Source: Candidatus Desantisiibacteriota bacterium (GTDB lineage Bacteria > JACRDZ01). Taken from it: DNA of 10,006 nucleotides. The notes under the pieces are model-generated. The model made no database searches. It worked only from the letters and a program-made list of their open reading frames with translations, and was not told the origin of the DNA. The position numbers were made by a program, and so were the translations under genes. The stretch covers positions 1 through 10,006 of the forward strand of contig JACQWU010000261.1 of assembly GCA_016209155.1 (NCBI GenBank). Direction: 5' to 3'. This document shows, piece after piece, positions 1-5,004 of this stretch (the stretch's first letter is position 1; every line of letters begins with the position of its first letter).

Positions 1-83
1 TGGGAATCCCTTATCAGACATTAATTTCAGCAATGATCCATCGTTATATTGAAGGTGAATTAGTAGATAGTAAGAATAGATAA
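1..83 (+). CDS. CopG/RHH-type antitoxin, C-terminal fragment
   Basis: This is the 3' end of a gene that begins before the window; the reading frame starts at base 3 and ends with TAA at 81-83. The 26 visible residues begin GIPYQTLISAMIHRYIEGEL. That is the second helix and tail of the ribbon-helix-helix antitoxins that pair with BrnT-like toxins, and the intact antitoxin at 618-920 ends in a closely similar way (LKYSALIKSVMHKYITGQL). By family knowledge it would bind its own promoter and neutralise a toxin. The toxin and the DNA-binding strand lie outside the window, so I cannot tell whether the gene is whole. Its presence next to a HigA remnant and another CopG locus suggests a toxin-antitoxin cluster extending leftward. 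Confidence 0.7.
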   Translation, partial: GIPYQTLISAMIHRYIEGELVDSKNR

Positions 84-110
84 CAATAGCGCTGCTCCTG
101 ATAACATTCG

Positions 111-365
111 ATGACGCATCCATGAGATAGAAAGGGACAATAATGATATAGGGGTATCCTCCCGCGCAGAATCAATGAAATTATTCACAGTAATCGTAGA
201 ATTACAGCTGATACTGCTCTCCGTTTAGCAAGATACTTTAAAATGTCCCCCCAATTTTGGTTGGGTTTACAAATGGATTATGACCTTGATATTGAGGAAG
301 ATATTTTAGCATCGAGAATTGAAAAAGAAGTAAGTATTTATGAATTAGTTCATAAAATAGCATAA
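111..365 (+). pseudogene. higA: HigA-family antitoxin pseudogene
   Basis: Several reading frames together spell a degraded HigA antitoxin, an XRE-type helix-turn-helix protein that normally represses and neutralises HigB. ATG 111 opens MTHP, matching the THPGE start of the family, but the next codon is TGA (123-125) where Gly is expected. Most of the first helices are then missing. The frame at 142-168 reads NDIGVSSRA, two extra bases (GA, 169-170) shift it, and 171-365 reads INEIIHSNRRIT, then ALRLARYFKMSPQFWLGLQ, ending in TAA. The YF..SPQFWL..Q stretch is the hallmark of HigA. No higB is visible between it and the fragment ending at 83. One nonsense codon, one internal deletion and one frameshift make function very unlikely. 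The C-terminal 65 codons are well preserved, so the decay looks recent. Confidence 0.85.
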
Positions 366-418
366 TATTTGAATATATCGAACAGCAATGGAAAGAATTT
401 CAAAAAAGGAAAAATTAA

Positions 419-616
419 ATGAACAAGATTCATAAAATAAAAAATATCAAAATAATCGGTGATAAATTAATGATAACGTTTTATAATGTTATTGACTCAA
501 TAAATAAAAATGGAATCCTACTGGATTTTGAGCATCCAAATAGAAAAAAATATCCTAATCAAAAGATACTTGTTATAAATATTGATATTAAATATTTAAT
601 TGGAAAGGATGAATAA
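419..616 (+). CDS. shortened BrnT-like toxin (partner of CopG antitoxin)
   Basis: This 65-aa ORF has a plausible ribosome binding site (AGGA about 10 nt before the ATG) and ends at TAA 614-616, one base before the preferred start of the next gene. I read it as a toxin of the BrnT-like family that pairs with CopG-type antitoxins. Residues 18-55 (MITFYNVIDSI, HPNRKKYPNQKILVINID) match the central pattern I recall for that family: ISFE.V...I, then HPN...YP.QKI.V..ID. Family members are usually about 90-95 aa and continue through a Y.VPFV strand and a LKTI.PSRKATKKYL tail. Here ID is followed at once by IKYLIGKDE, which looks like the far C-terminus joined directly to the middle. About 25 residues, including the basic tail, seem to be missing, so the protein is probably inactive. 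The assignment rests on remembered patterns, without alignment. Confidence 0.55.
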   Translation: MNKIHKIKNIKIIGDKLMITFYNVIDSINKNGILLDFEHPNRKKYPNQKILVINIDIKYLIGKDE

Positions 617-617
617 A

Positions 618-920
618 ATGGATAGATATGAAATACAATATCTAAATAAAGAAGAAAAAGAATTAATGGAGGATATTAATAAAATTGATGTTAAAACATT
701 AAAAAAGCCTTCGAAAAAAGAACAAATATTATTTAAGAAAGCAGCCAAGAATTTCGTTGCAAAAGAAACAAAAATGAATATTAGGATTGCTCCATATGAA
801 TTAAACAGAATTAAAGAAAGAGCCGGTAAAGAGGGTCTTAAATATTCTGCATTAATAAAAAGCGTAATGCATAAATATATTACCGGCCAATTAATAGAGA
901 AAAGAAAAAAAATTGCATAA
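618..920 (+). CDS. CopG-family ribbon-helix-helix antitoxin
   Basis: This 100-aa protein belongs to the CopG antitoxins of type II toxin-antitoxin systems. An acidic and lysine-rich N-terminal half (residues 1-50, the likely toxin-binding part) precedes a ribbon-helix-helix domain: strand KMNIRI at 52-57, first helix about 58-71, then LKYSALIKSVMHKYITGQL at 75-92. Family members bind operator DNA through the strand and cap the partner toxin. I prefer ATG 618 because AGG at 606-608 sits about 9 nt upstream. An in-frame TTG at 600 and ATG at 609 lie on or too near that site. The gene follows the shortened toxin at 419-616 by one base, the toxin-first order usual for BrnT/BrnA-like pairs. Nothing in the antitoxin looks broken, so it has outlived its apparent toxin. 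Confidence 0.8.
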   Translation: MDRYEIQYLNKEEKELMEDINKIDVKTLKKPSKKEQILFKKAAKNFVAKETKMNIRIAPYELNRIKERAGKEGLKYSALIKSVMHKYITGQLIEKRKKIA

Positions 921-938
921 CAAAATTAATAGTGCTTG

Positions 939-980
939 CACCTGACAATAGCCATTGATGAGCCTGTTGCAGGTGGGCTA
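939..980 (+). promoter_or_regulatory. overlapping inverted repeats in leader of small ORF
   Basis: Three complementary pairs overlap here and cannot all form together: CACCTG (939-944) with CAGGTG (970-975); TAGCC (949-953) with GGCTA (976-980); and CCTG (963-966) with CAGG (970-973) around a TTG loop. The last two are compatible and give a bulged hairpin, while the first competes with it. The region is richer in G and C than its surroundings and lies about 30 nt before a very strong ribosome binding site. That arrangement fits a switchable leader or an old terminator, but there is no U-tract after the hairpin. I do not recognise a known riboswitch class. Confidence 0.35.
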
Positions 981-1018
981 CATAGACAATGAAACAACAA
1001 AACAAGGAGGGTGAGAAA

Positions 1019-1141
1019 ATGTGTGAACCATTCAGAACTTTTATCCCGCAGAACAATGAAATTTCGGAGTTCGGCGAAATGGCAATAAATCAAATTGTAG
1101 ATTTGCTGAGAAAGTATAAGACAAATCCGGAGGCAGTTTAA
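1019..1141 (+). CDS. small hypothetical protein, possibly shortened by a stop
   Basis: A 40-aa ORF begins MCEPFRTFIPQ and ends at TAA 1139-1141. Its best support is AAGGAGGGTG at 1003-1012, a near-perfect Shine-Dalgarno sequence about 6 nt before the ATG and the strongest in the window. The middle (about residues 20-35, MAINQIVDLLRKY) looks like an amphipathic helix. After the stop the same frame continues with FIADMLEE and another TAA, and that tail also looks like a helix end, so the first stop may be a nonsense change in a 49-residue protein. I do not recognise the family. It stands alone between the CopG antitoxin and the restriction operon, whose own promoter lies downstream. It could be a small regulator, a leader peptide or a remnant. 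Confidence 0.45.
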   Translation: MCEPFRTFIPQNNEISEFGEMAINQIVDLLRKYKTNPEAV

Positions 1142-1192
1142 TTCATCGCTGATATGCTGGAAGAATAAAAGTAAAATAATAAATAAAAAATG

Positions 1193-1221
1193 TTGTAAAA
1201 TAATTATTTTTCTTTTAAAAT
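1193..1221 (+). promoter_or_regulatory. promoter of the DpnII-like operon, predicted leaderless
   Basis: TTGTAA (1193-1198, four of six matches to the -35 consensus) is followed after exactly 17 nt by TAAAAT (1216-1221, five of six to the -10 consensus). Six bases then separate the -10 box from ATG 1228. Transcription normally starts about 7 nt after the -10 box, which falls on the A of that ATG. No Shine-Dalgarno sequence precedes the gene, which supports a leaderless message. The same geometry recurs before 4420, 7228 and 9031. Confidence 0.7.
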
Positions 1222-1227
1222 CAACAC

Positions 1228-2214
1228 ATGCTAAAAAAAATAAAAAATAAAAAAACAACACAAATAGCTAAAGCAGTAAATTATGATCTTTCAGCGAACC
1301 CTACAGAATTTTATATATCAGAACAAACAGAGCCATATAATAACAACAGCAAACAAAAACCATTCATCGTTTCCTACGATAATCCTGAACATTCATTGAA
1401 ACTTCTAAAAGGCGATTGCATAGAAATATTAAATCGCGCCAGAGAAAACAGCGTTGATATGATATTTGCCGATCCGCCATATTTCCTTTCAAATGGCGGC
1501 ATTACATGCCATGCCGGTAAAATGGTTTCAGTAAATAAAGGTAAGTGGGATAAATCAAAAGGAATAAAAGAAAGCCATGAATTTAACCTTAAATGGCTCG
1601 AAGCCTGCCAGCGAGTATTAAAACCTAATGGAACTATCTGGGTTTCCGGAACAACTCATATAATTTATTCAATAGGTTATGCCATGCAGGAGCTTGGATA
1701 TAAAATATTAAACGATATTATCTGGTATAAACGTAATGCCCCGCCAAATTTAGCATGCAGATATTTCACTCATTCAACTGAAATTGTTTTATGGGCGGCA
1801 AAAAATAAAGACAGCAAACACTATTTTGATTATCAATTAATGAAAAAAACAAATTACGGTAAACAAATGCGTAATTTTTGGCAATTTCAGGAAAATGAGG
1901 AAGAACAAAGACAAATTGATAATGCATGGCAAATATCTTCACCCCCTCCGGTTGAAAAACACTTTGGTAAACATCCTACACAAAAGCCTGTTGAGCTTTT
2001 AAAAAGGATAATTTTAGCTTCCACAAAAGAAAGGGATTTAGTTTTAGACCCATTTTGCGGAAGTTCAACAACCGGTGTTGCAGCAATCTCGTTGAATAGA
2101 AAATATGTTGGGATTGATAAGGAAGAAGATTATCTTGAACTTTCTAAAAAACGACTTGAAGAAGCTATAAATAAAAATGTTTTACTTGAAGTTGTGAGCA
2201 AACAAAATGTATAA
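1228..2214 (+). CDS. DpnA-like DNA adenine methyltransferase (GATC)
   Basis: This 328-aa enzyme is a site-specific DNA N6-adenine methyltransferase that uses S-adenosylmethionine. The catalytic motif DPPYFLSNGG (residues 82-91) comes first, the target-recognition region lies between, and the SAM-binding motif LDPFCGSSTTG (273-283) with KHPTQKP (248-254) comes last, which is beta-class order. Blocks such as ADPPYFLSNGGI, CRYFTHSTE, GKHPTQKP and RIILASTKE closely match what I remember of DpnA, the second methylase of the Streptococcus DpnII system. DpnA modifies GATC, including in single-stranded DNA. An N-terminal extension of about 50 residues before the core is poorly conserved. The start is the ATG placed exactly at the predicted transcription start, and there is no other in-frame ATG before the catalytic motif. 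It would protect host GATC sites from the endonuclease at 2656. The usual Dam-type partner methylase is absent. Confidence 0.92.
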   Translation: MLKKIKNKKTTQIAKAVNYDLSANPTEFYISEQTEPYNNNSKQKPFIVSYDNPEHSLKLLKGDCIEILNRARENSVDMIFADPPYFLSNGGITCHAGKMVSVNKGKWDKSKGIKESHEFNLKWLEACQRVLKPNGTIWVSGTTHIIYSIGYAMQELGYKILNDIIWYKRNAPPNLACRYFTHSTEIVLWAAKNKDSKHYFDYQLMKKTNYGKQMRNFWQFQENEEEQRQIDNAWQISSPPPVEKHFGKHPTQKPVELLKRIILASTKERDLVLDPFCGSSTTGVAAISLNRKYVGIDKEEDYLELSKKRLEEAINKNVLLEVVSKQNV

Positions 2215-2650
2215 AATGAAAAATATTTTGATTGAAAAAATAAATAAGTCATATTGGTGGCATGTACCACCTATGGATCCCCTTGCCTATCAAAAAAGGG
2301 GGAAATTTTTAGCTTCAACTTATCTTCAGGCAGAATTTTATGGGCGTCCGAATCGTTATCCGGAAAAAGTAAAAATATCAAATCCGGTTTTTGGATTTTC
2401 AGAACCTGAAATTTTAAAAATTCTTTTTGGGAAAGATGCAGAAACAAAAATATTAAAAGAAGCTATTATTAAGGATAATGTTTATAATAAAAAATGGTAT
2501 GAGGAAAGAATTAATTTAGATGCGGAAATGTTTCAGAAAGCGAAGACATTAGGATATGATGCGATTGTGCTAATTTGCAAAAGTGGTAAAAAATCTTTAA
2601 TACAAAATAGAAAACCAAGATCGATTGAGTTAAATTTGTTAAGGGTTTAA
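2207..2650 (+). CDS. unknown 147-aa protein in RM operon, possible ADP-ribosyltransferase fold
   Basis: I do not recognise a named family. The gene overlaps the methylase stop by 8 nt (ATG 2207 inside ATGTATAA; a second in-frame ATG lies at 2216) and ends 5 nt before the endonuclease, so it is translated as part of the operon. Visible landmarks are WWHVPP (17-22), FLASTYLQAEFYGRP (34-48), VKISNP (55-60), GYDAIVLI (116-123) and SIELNLL at the C-terminus (139-145). A His near the first strand, an aromatic AST..AEFYG block and a late Glu after a GYDAI strand resemble the arrangement of ADP-ribosyltransferase-like folds. If so, H19 and E141 would be candidate catalytic residues, but this is only an impression of fold. 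There is no signal peptide, transmembrane segment or helix-turn-helix. It could modify or regulate the RM enzymes, or be a passenger toxin or anti-phage effector. Confidence 0.6.
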   Translation: MYKMKNILIEKINKSYWWHVPPMDPLAYQKRGKFLASTYLQAEFYGRPNRYPEKVKISNPVFGFSEPEILKILFGKDAETKILKEAIIKDNVYNKKWYEERINLDAEMFQKAKTLGYDAIVLICKSGKKSLIQNRKPRSIELNLLRV

Positions 2651-2655
2651 GAAAT

Positions 2656-3573
2656 ATGAAATATATTAATTTTTATGGTGATATTTTAAAATGCAAAAAT
2701 CAAGATGATGTTTTTGATTACTTTATAGAACATTTGAAGCCTAGTATTTTACTTTGGTCATATTTTGTCAACTGGGAAAAGGTTTTTGAAAATACACGAA
2801 AAATTGAAATTGCACTTAATAATTTAAATTATTTGATCGGAAAAAAGAATTTTGACGATGAATTTAGATTTCTAGTTAAACAAAATCCTGAAATAGCAAA
2901 AGTTATTCCTGCTTTGGTTGTTCGCGATGGAGCTAATAGCACTAAATTTAAAATCCTAGTTGACTATAAAAAAAAAAAGCTAATCTACGATGATTATGAT
3001 TTTAGTAAAGAGCATATCAACTCAGATGATATCGAAAAATATTTAAATTTTGTAAAAGAATCCGGACTAAAAGATTTAATTATATCCCAAAAAATAAAGA
3101 ATCTTGTTGATTATATGATTGGTGTTGAAGCTGGGCTTGATAGTAATGGGAGAAAAAGTAGAAGCGGTAATTGCATGGAAGATATAGTTGATTTTTTTAT
3201 CCGAGATATGTGTGAGAGAAAAAGGTTTAAATATTTAAAAGAAGCAAATACCGATAAAATTAAAGAAGAGTTGGGATACAATGTGCCAGCAGGGAAATCT
3301 TCAAGAAGATATGATTTTATTGTGGACAATGGAAGGGAATTAATTATATTTGAAACTAATTTTTATGGTGTTGGTGGATCAAAGTTGAAATCCACAGCTG
3401 GGGAATATCGGAATTTATTTGATGTATTAGCTGGTAAATATAAATTTGTTTGGATTACTGATGGTTTTGGATGGAAATCTACATCAAGACCATTAAGGGA
3501 AACATTTGATCATAATGAATATATTTTAAGTTTAGATATGCTAGAAAAAGGTATTCTAGAATATTTTATATAA
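2656..3573 (+). CDS. DpnII-family type II restriction endonuclease (GATC)
   Basis: This 305-aa protein matches the DpnII/MboI family of type II endonucleases, which cut unmethylated GATC. Family blocks I can place are IEIALNNLNYLIG (50-62), NPEIAKVIPALV (77-88), LVDYMIGVEAGLDSNGRKSRSG (150-171), RRYDF (217-221), ELIIFETNFYGVGGSKLKSTA (228-248), FVWITDGFGW (264-273) and LRETFD (280-285). D220 with E233 and N235 fits the metal-binding core of the PD-(D/E)XK-like fold as it appears in DpnII. The length is close to that of DpnII (about 288 aa), and no inactivating change is visible. It is the last gene of the operon and starts 5 nt after the 147-aa gene, with AAGGG about 12 nt before its ATG. No controller protein gene is present. 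Repeat copy 1 begins 29 nt after the stop. Confidence 0.93.
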   Translation: MKYINFYGDILKCKNQDDVFDYFIEHLKPSILLWSYFVNWEKVFENTRKIEIALNNLNYLIGKKNFDDEFRFLVKQNPEIAKVIPALVVRDGANSTKFKILVDYKKKKLIYDDYDFSKEHINSDDIEKYLNFVKESGLKDLIISQKIKNLVDYMIGVEAGLDSNGRKSRSGNCMEDIVDFFIRDMCERKRFKYLKEANTDKIKEELGYNVPAGKSSRRYDFIVDNGRELIIFETNFYGVGGSKLKSTAGEYRNLFDVLAGKYKFVWITDGFGWKSTSRPLRETFDHNEYILSLDMLEKGILEYFI

Positions 3574-3602
3574 AAATAATATTGAGGTTTTAAAGAAAAA
3601 GC

Positions 3603-3907
3603 GTTGATTTTTACGGTGCATAACCATCAACTAAAATAATAATTAAAACAATATAAAAAATAAAATGACATTAATCCTGCCCCTCAAGTAGTTTTAAGCA
3701 GATTCTTTCATGTGTTAGGTAATAATGAAAATGGAATGTTAAATTTAAAGATGACAAATCAGGGAAAAAAATATGCCTTATGCAATGTTTCATGAATATT
3801 TTAAAGAAATTGCAAAGAATGAGACTCGTTCATTTACAGTGTTTGATAATTCAAAGTTACCGGTTGGGAATTATGGACTTTTAGAGATGTATTGCGATGA
3901 ACCCGGT
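3603..3907 (+). repeat. dispersed repeat copy 1 with start of the 148-aa gene
   Basis: This segment is repeated at 6117-6418 with scattered differences. Its first 80 bp or so are also found at 4273-4350. It opens with a possible hairpin: GTTGAT (3603-3608), a six-base bulge TTTTAC, GGT, loop GCATA, ACC, then ATCAAC (3626-3631), giving nine base pairs. An AT-rich stretch follows, then ATTAATC, CAGATTCTTTCATGTGTTAG and the first 45 codons of the gene at 3773. A five-codon ORF (MKMEC) with AGG in front lies at 3726-3743; copy 3 has MKIKC in the same place. Confidence 0.9.
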
Positions 3908-4219
3908 TGTGATTGCAGAAGAGTTTTTCTCTCCGTGATATCATCCGTAACACAACAAGTCGAAGCAGTAATATGTTTTGGCTGGGAAAGCCGCGAATTC
4001 TATGTTAAATGGGCAAGAGATGACGATCCCCATATTATCAATGAATTAAAAGGGCCTGCTTTAAATTTATGTAGTCCACAATCAAACATAGCGCCGGCAA
4101 TTCTCGATATTGTAAAAAATAATGTACTTTGTGATCAATCGTATATAAAAAGACTTCAAACTCATTATAAAATATTTAGAGAACGCATAGAAACAAAATC
4201 AAAAATCAAAAAAAAATGA
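3773..4219 (+). CDS. conserved protein of unknown function with CDxPGCDC motif
   Basis: A 148-aa cytoplasmic protein with no signal peptide. I recall the pattern (TRSFTVF, LPVGNYGLLEMYCDEPGCDC, GWESREFYVKW, DDDP, LNLCSPQS, APAIL, YIKRL..HY) from uncharacterised bacterial proteins that occur in many genomes, often in several copies, but no function is known to me. Cys41, Cys46 and Cys48 in CDEPGCDC, followed by RR, suggest a metal or redox site. The final 12 residues are very basic (KSKIKKK). AGGGA about 9 nt before the ATG serves as ribosome binding site. The gene ends with TGA. Repeat copy 1 covers its upstream region and first 45 codons, and copy 2 begins 53 nt after its stop. The first 45 codons are duplicated at 6284, so this gene lies inside a segment that has been copied locally. 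Confidence 0.75.
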   Translation: MPYAMFHEYFKEIAKNETRSFTVFDNSKLPVGNYGLLEMYCDEPGCDCRRVFLSVISSVTQQVEAVICFGWESREFYVKWARDDDPHIINELKGPALNLCSPQSNIAPAILDIVKNNVLCDQSYIKRLQTHYKIFRERIETKSKIKKK

Positions 4220-4272
4220 AGAACCCTACAGCAGAAACCGCAGGGAAAATAAAAAACGGTAAAAAGCGGGAC

Positions 4273-4350
4273 GTTGGTTCTTACGGTACATAATTATTAA
4301 CTAAAATAATAATTAAAACAATAAAAAAAACAAAATGCCATTGATCTGAC
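4273..4350 (+). repeat. dispersed repeat copy 2 (short form)
   Basis: It matches the first part of copies 1 and 3, in the same orientation, and diverges after CTGAC at 4350. The possible hairpin is GTTGGT (4273-4278), bulge TCTTAC, GGT, loop ACATA, ATT, ATTAAC (4296-4301). Relative to copy 1 both arms have changed, but every pair is kept as Watson-Crick or G-T. It lies between the stop of the 148-aa gene and the BrnT promoter. Confidence 0.88.
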
Positions 4351-4384
4351 AATTCGAACTTTTAATAAGTAAATTAAATAATTA

Positions 4385-4413
4385 TTGACAAAACATTACA
4401 ATGTAGGTATATT
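4385..4413 (+). promoter_or_regulatory. promoter of brnT/brnA, predicted leaderless
   Basis: A perfect TTGACA (4385-4390), exactly 17 nt, then TATATT (4408-4413), followed by six bases and ATG 4420. The expected transcription start coincides with the A of the ATG, and no Shine-Dalgarno sequence is present. BrnA normally represses the promoter of its own operon, so an operator would be expected across or near these boxes. Confidence 0.8.
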
Positions 4414-4419
4414 GTAAAC

Positions 4420-4710
4420 ATGCCAAACATATCATTTGATTGGGATAAGGATAAGACACTTCAAATAAACATAAACATGGTATATCCTTTGAAGAAGCTC
4501 AAACAGTATTTGCTGATGAAAATGCATTGCTTCTCCATGACCCTGACCATTCACATGAAGAAGATAGATTTATACTTTTTGGTTTAAGCTCCAATCTTCG
4601 CATGTTGGTTGTTTTGCCATTGTTATCGAAGGAATGATGAAGTAATAAGAATTATATCTGTTCGGAAGGCAACTCGTTTAGAACAGAAACAATATTGGGA
4701 AAGGCAGTAA
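4420..4710 (+). pseudogene. brnT: BrnT toxin gene with two frameshifts
   Basis: Read across three frames, this is a complete BrnT ribonuclease-like toxin. Frame one (4420-4475) gives FDWDKDKTLQINI. After one missing base, 4476-4613 gives HGISFEEAQTVFADENALLL, then HDPDHSHEEDRFILFGLSS and LRMLVV. After one extra T in the run 4612-4615, 4615-4710 gives CHCYRRNDEVIRIISVRKAT and ends WERQ, TAA. The W..DK.....KHGISFEEA start and the ISVRKATRLEQ tail, which carries the conserved basic residues, are typical. BrnT inhibits translation by cutting RNA and is neutralised by BrnA, encoded next. Both lesions are single-base indels in or beside short A or T runs, so sequencing error has to be excluded. If they are real, the toxin is dead. 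Confidence 0.88.
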
Positions 4711-4713
4711 AAC

Positions 4714-4929
4714 ATGAGAAAAGAATACGATTTTTCAAAAGCTAAAAAAAATCCTTATGCCAGTCGTCTGAAACGACAAGTTACAATCAGGCTTGATGAG
4801 GAAACAATTAAGTATTTTAAAAAACTTTCGGAAGAAGCAGAAATACCATATCAAACCCTGATTAATCTTTATTTACGTGATTGCGCCGCTTCAAGCCGTA
4901 AGCTTTCTTTGCAATGGAAAGTGGCTTAG
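4714..4929 (+). CDS. brnA: BrnA antitoxin, ribbon-helix-helix
   Basis: A 71-aa protein that matches BrnA closely: an N-terminal YDFSKAKKNPYASRLKRQ (5-22) that wraps the toxin, strand QVTIRLDE (22-29), helix TIKYFKKLSEEAEI (31-44), then PYQTLINLYLRDCA (45-58). The family forms a BrnT2-BrnA2 complex that represses its own promoter. It starts 3 nt after the BrnT stop, with AAGG at 4701-4704 as ribosome binding site, and ends at TAG. Unlike its partner it has an open, undamaged frame. It should still be transcribed from the promoter at 4385, although translation of BrnT upstream would stop early. Confidence 0.88.
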   Translation: MRKEYDFSKAKKNPYASRLKRQVTIRLDEETIKYFKKLSEEAEIPYQTLINLYLRDCAASSRKLSLQWKVA

Positions 4930-5004
4930 TAAATTAAAATGTCTAATCAATAAAACAGACGATGTATAGCTGCGTGGATTATTTCTGATCTAAAAAGGAT
5001 CCGG

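Noticed and set aside
600-617. CopG antitoxin starting at TTG 600 or ATG 609
   Set aside because: The ribosome binding site (GGAAAGG, 602-608) lies within or directly against these starts, while ATG 618 is spaced correctly.
958-1014. An 18-codon ORF (MSLLQVGYIDN...) before the small protein
   Set aside because: It has no ribosome binding site and sits within the inverted-repeat region; there is no support beyond an open frame.
926-1261. A 111-residue reverse-strand ORF rich in Leu and Phe
   Set aside because: It lies opposite the leader, the small ORF and the methylase promoter, has no ribosome binding site, and its composition is what antisense AT-rich DNA gives.
3609-3631. IS200/IS605-type subterminal hairpin, because TTAC lies next to a bulged stem
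   Set aside because: No Y1 transposase or TnpB is present, and TTAC is inside the bulge instead of outside an element end.
3603-3720. Integron attC site: a GTTAGGT (matching GTTRRRY) at 3714-3720 with GCATAAC about 100 bp before it, and genes lying between repeats
   Set aside because: GCATAAC does not fit RYYYAAC, no inner complementary boxes are visible, copy 2 lacks the GTTAGGT part, and no integrase is present. A cassette-like boundary is left open, but attC is not supported.
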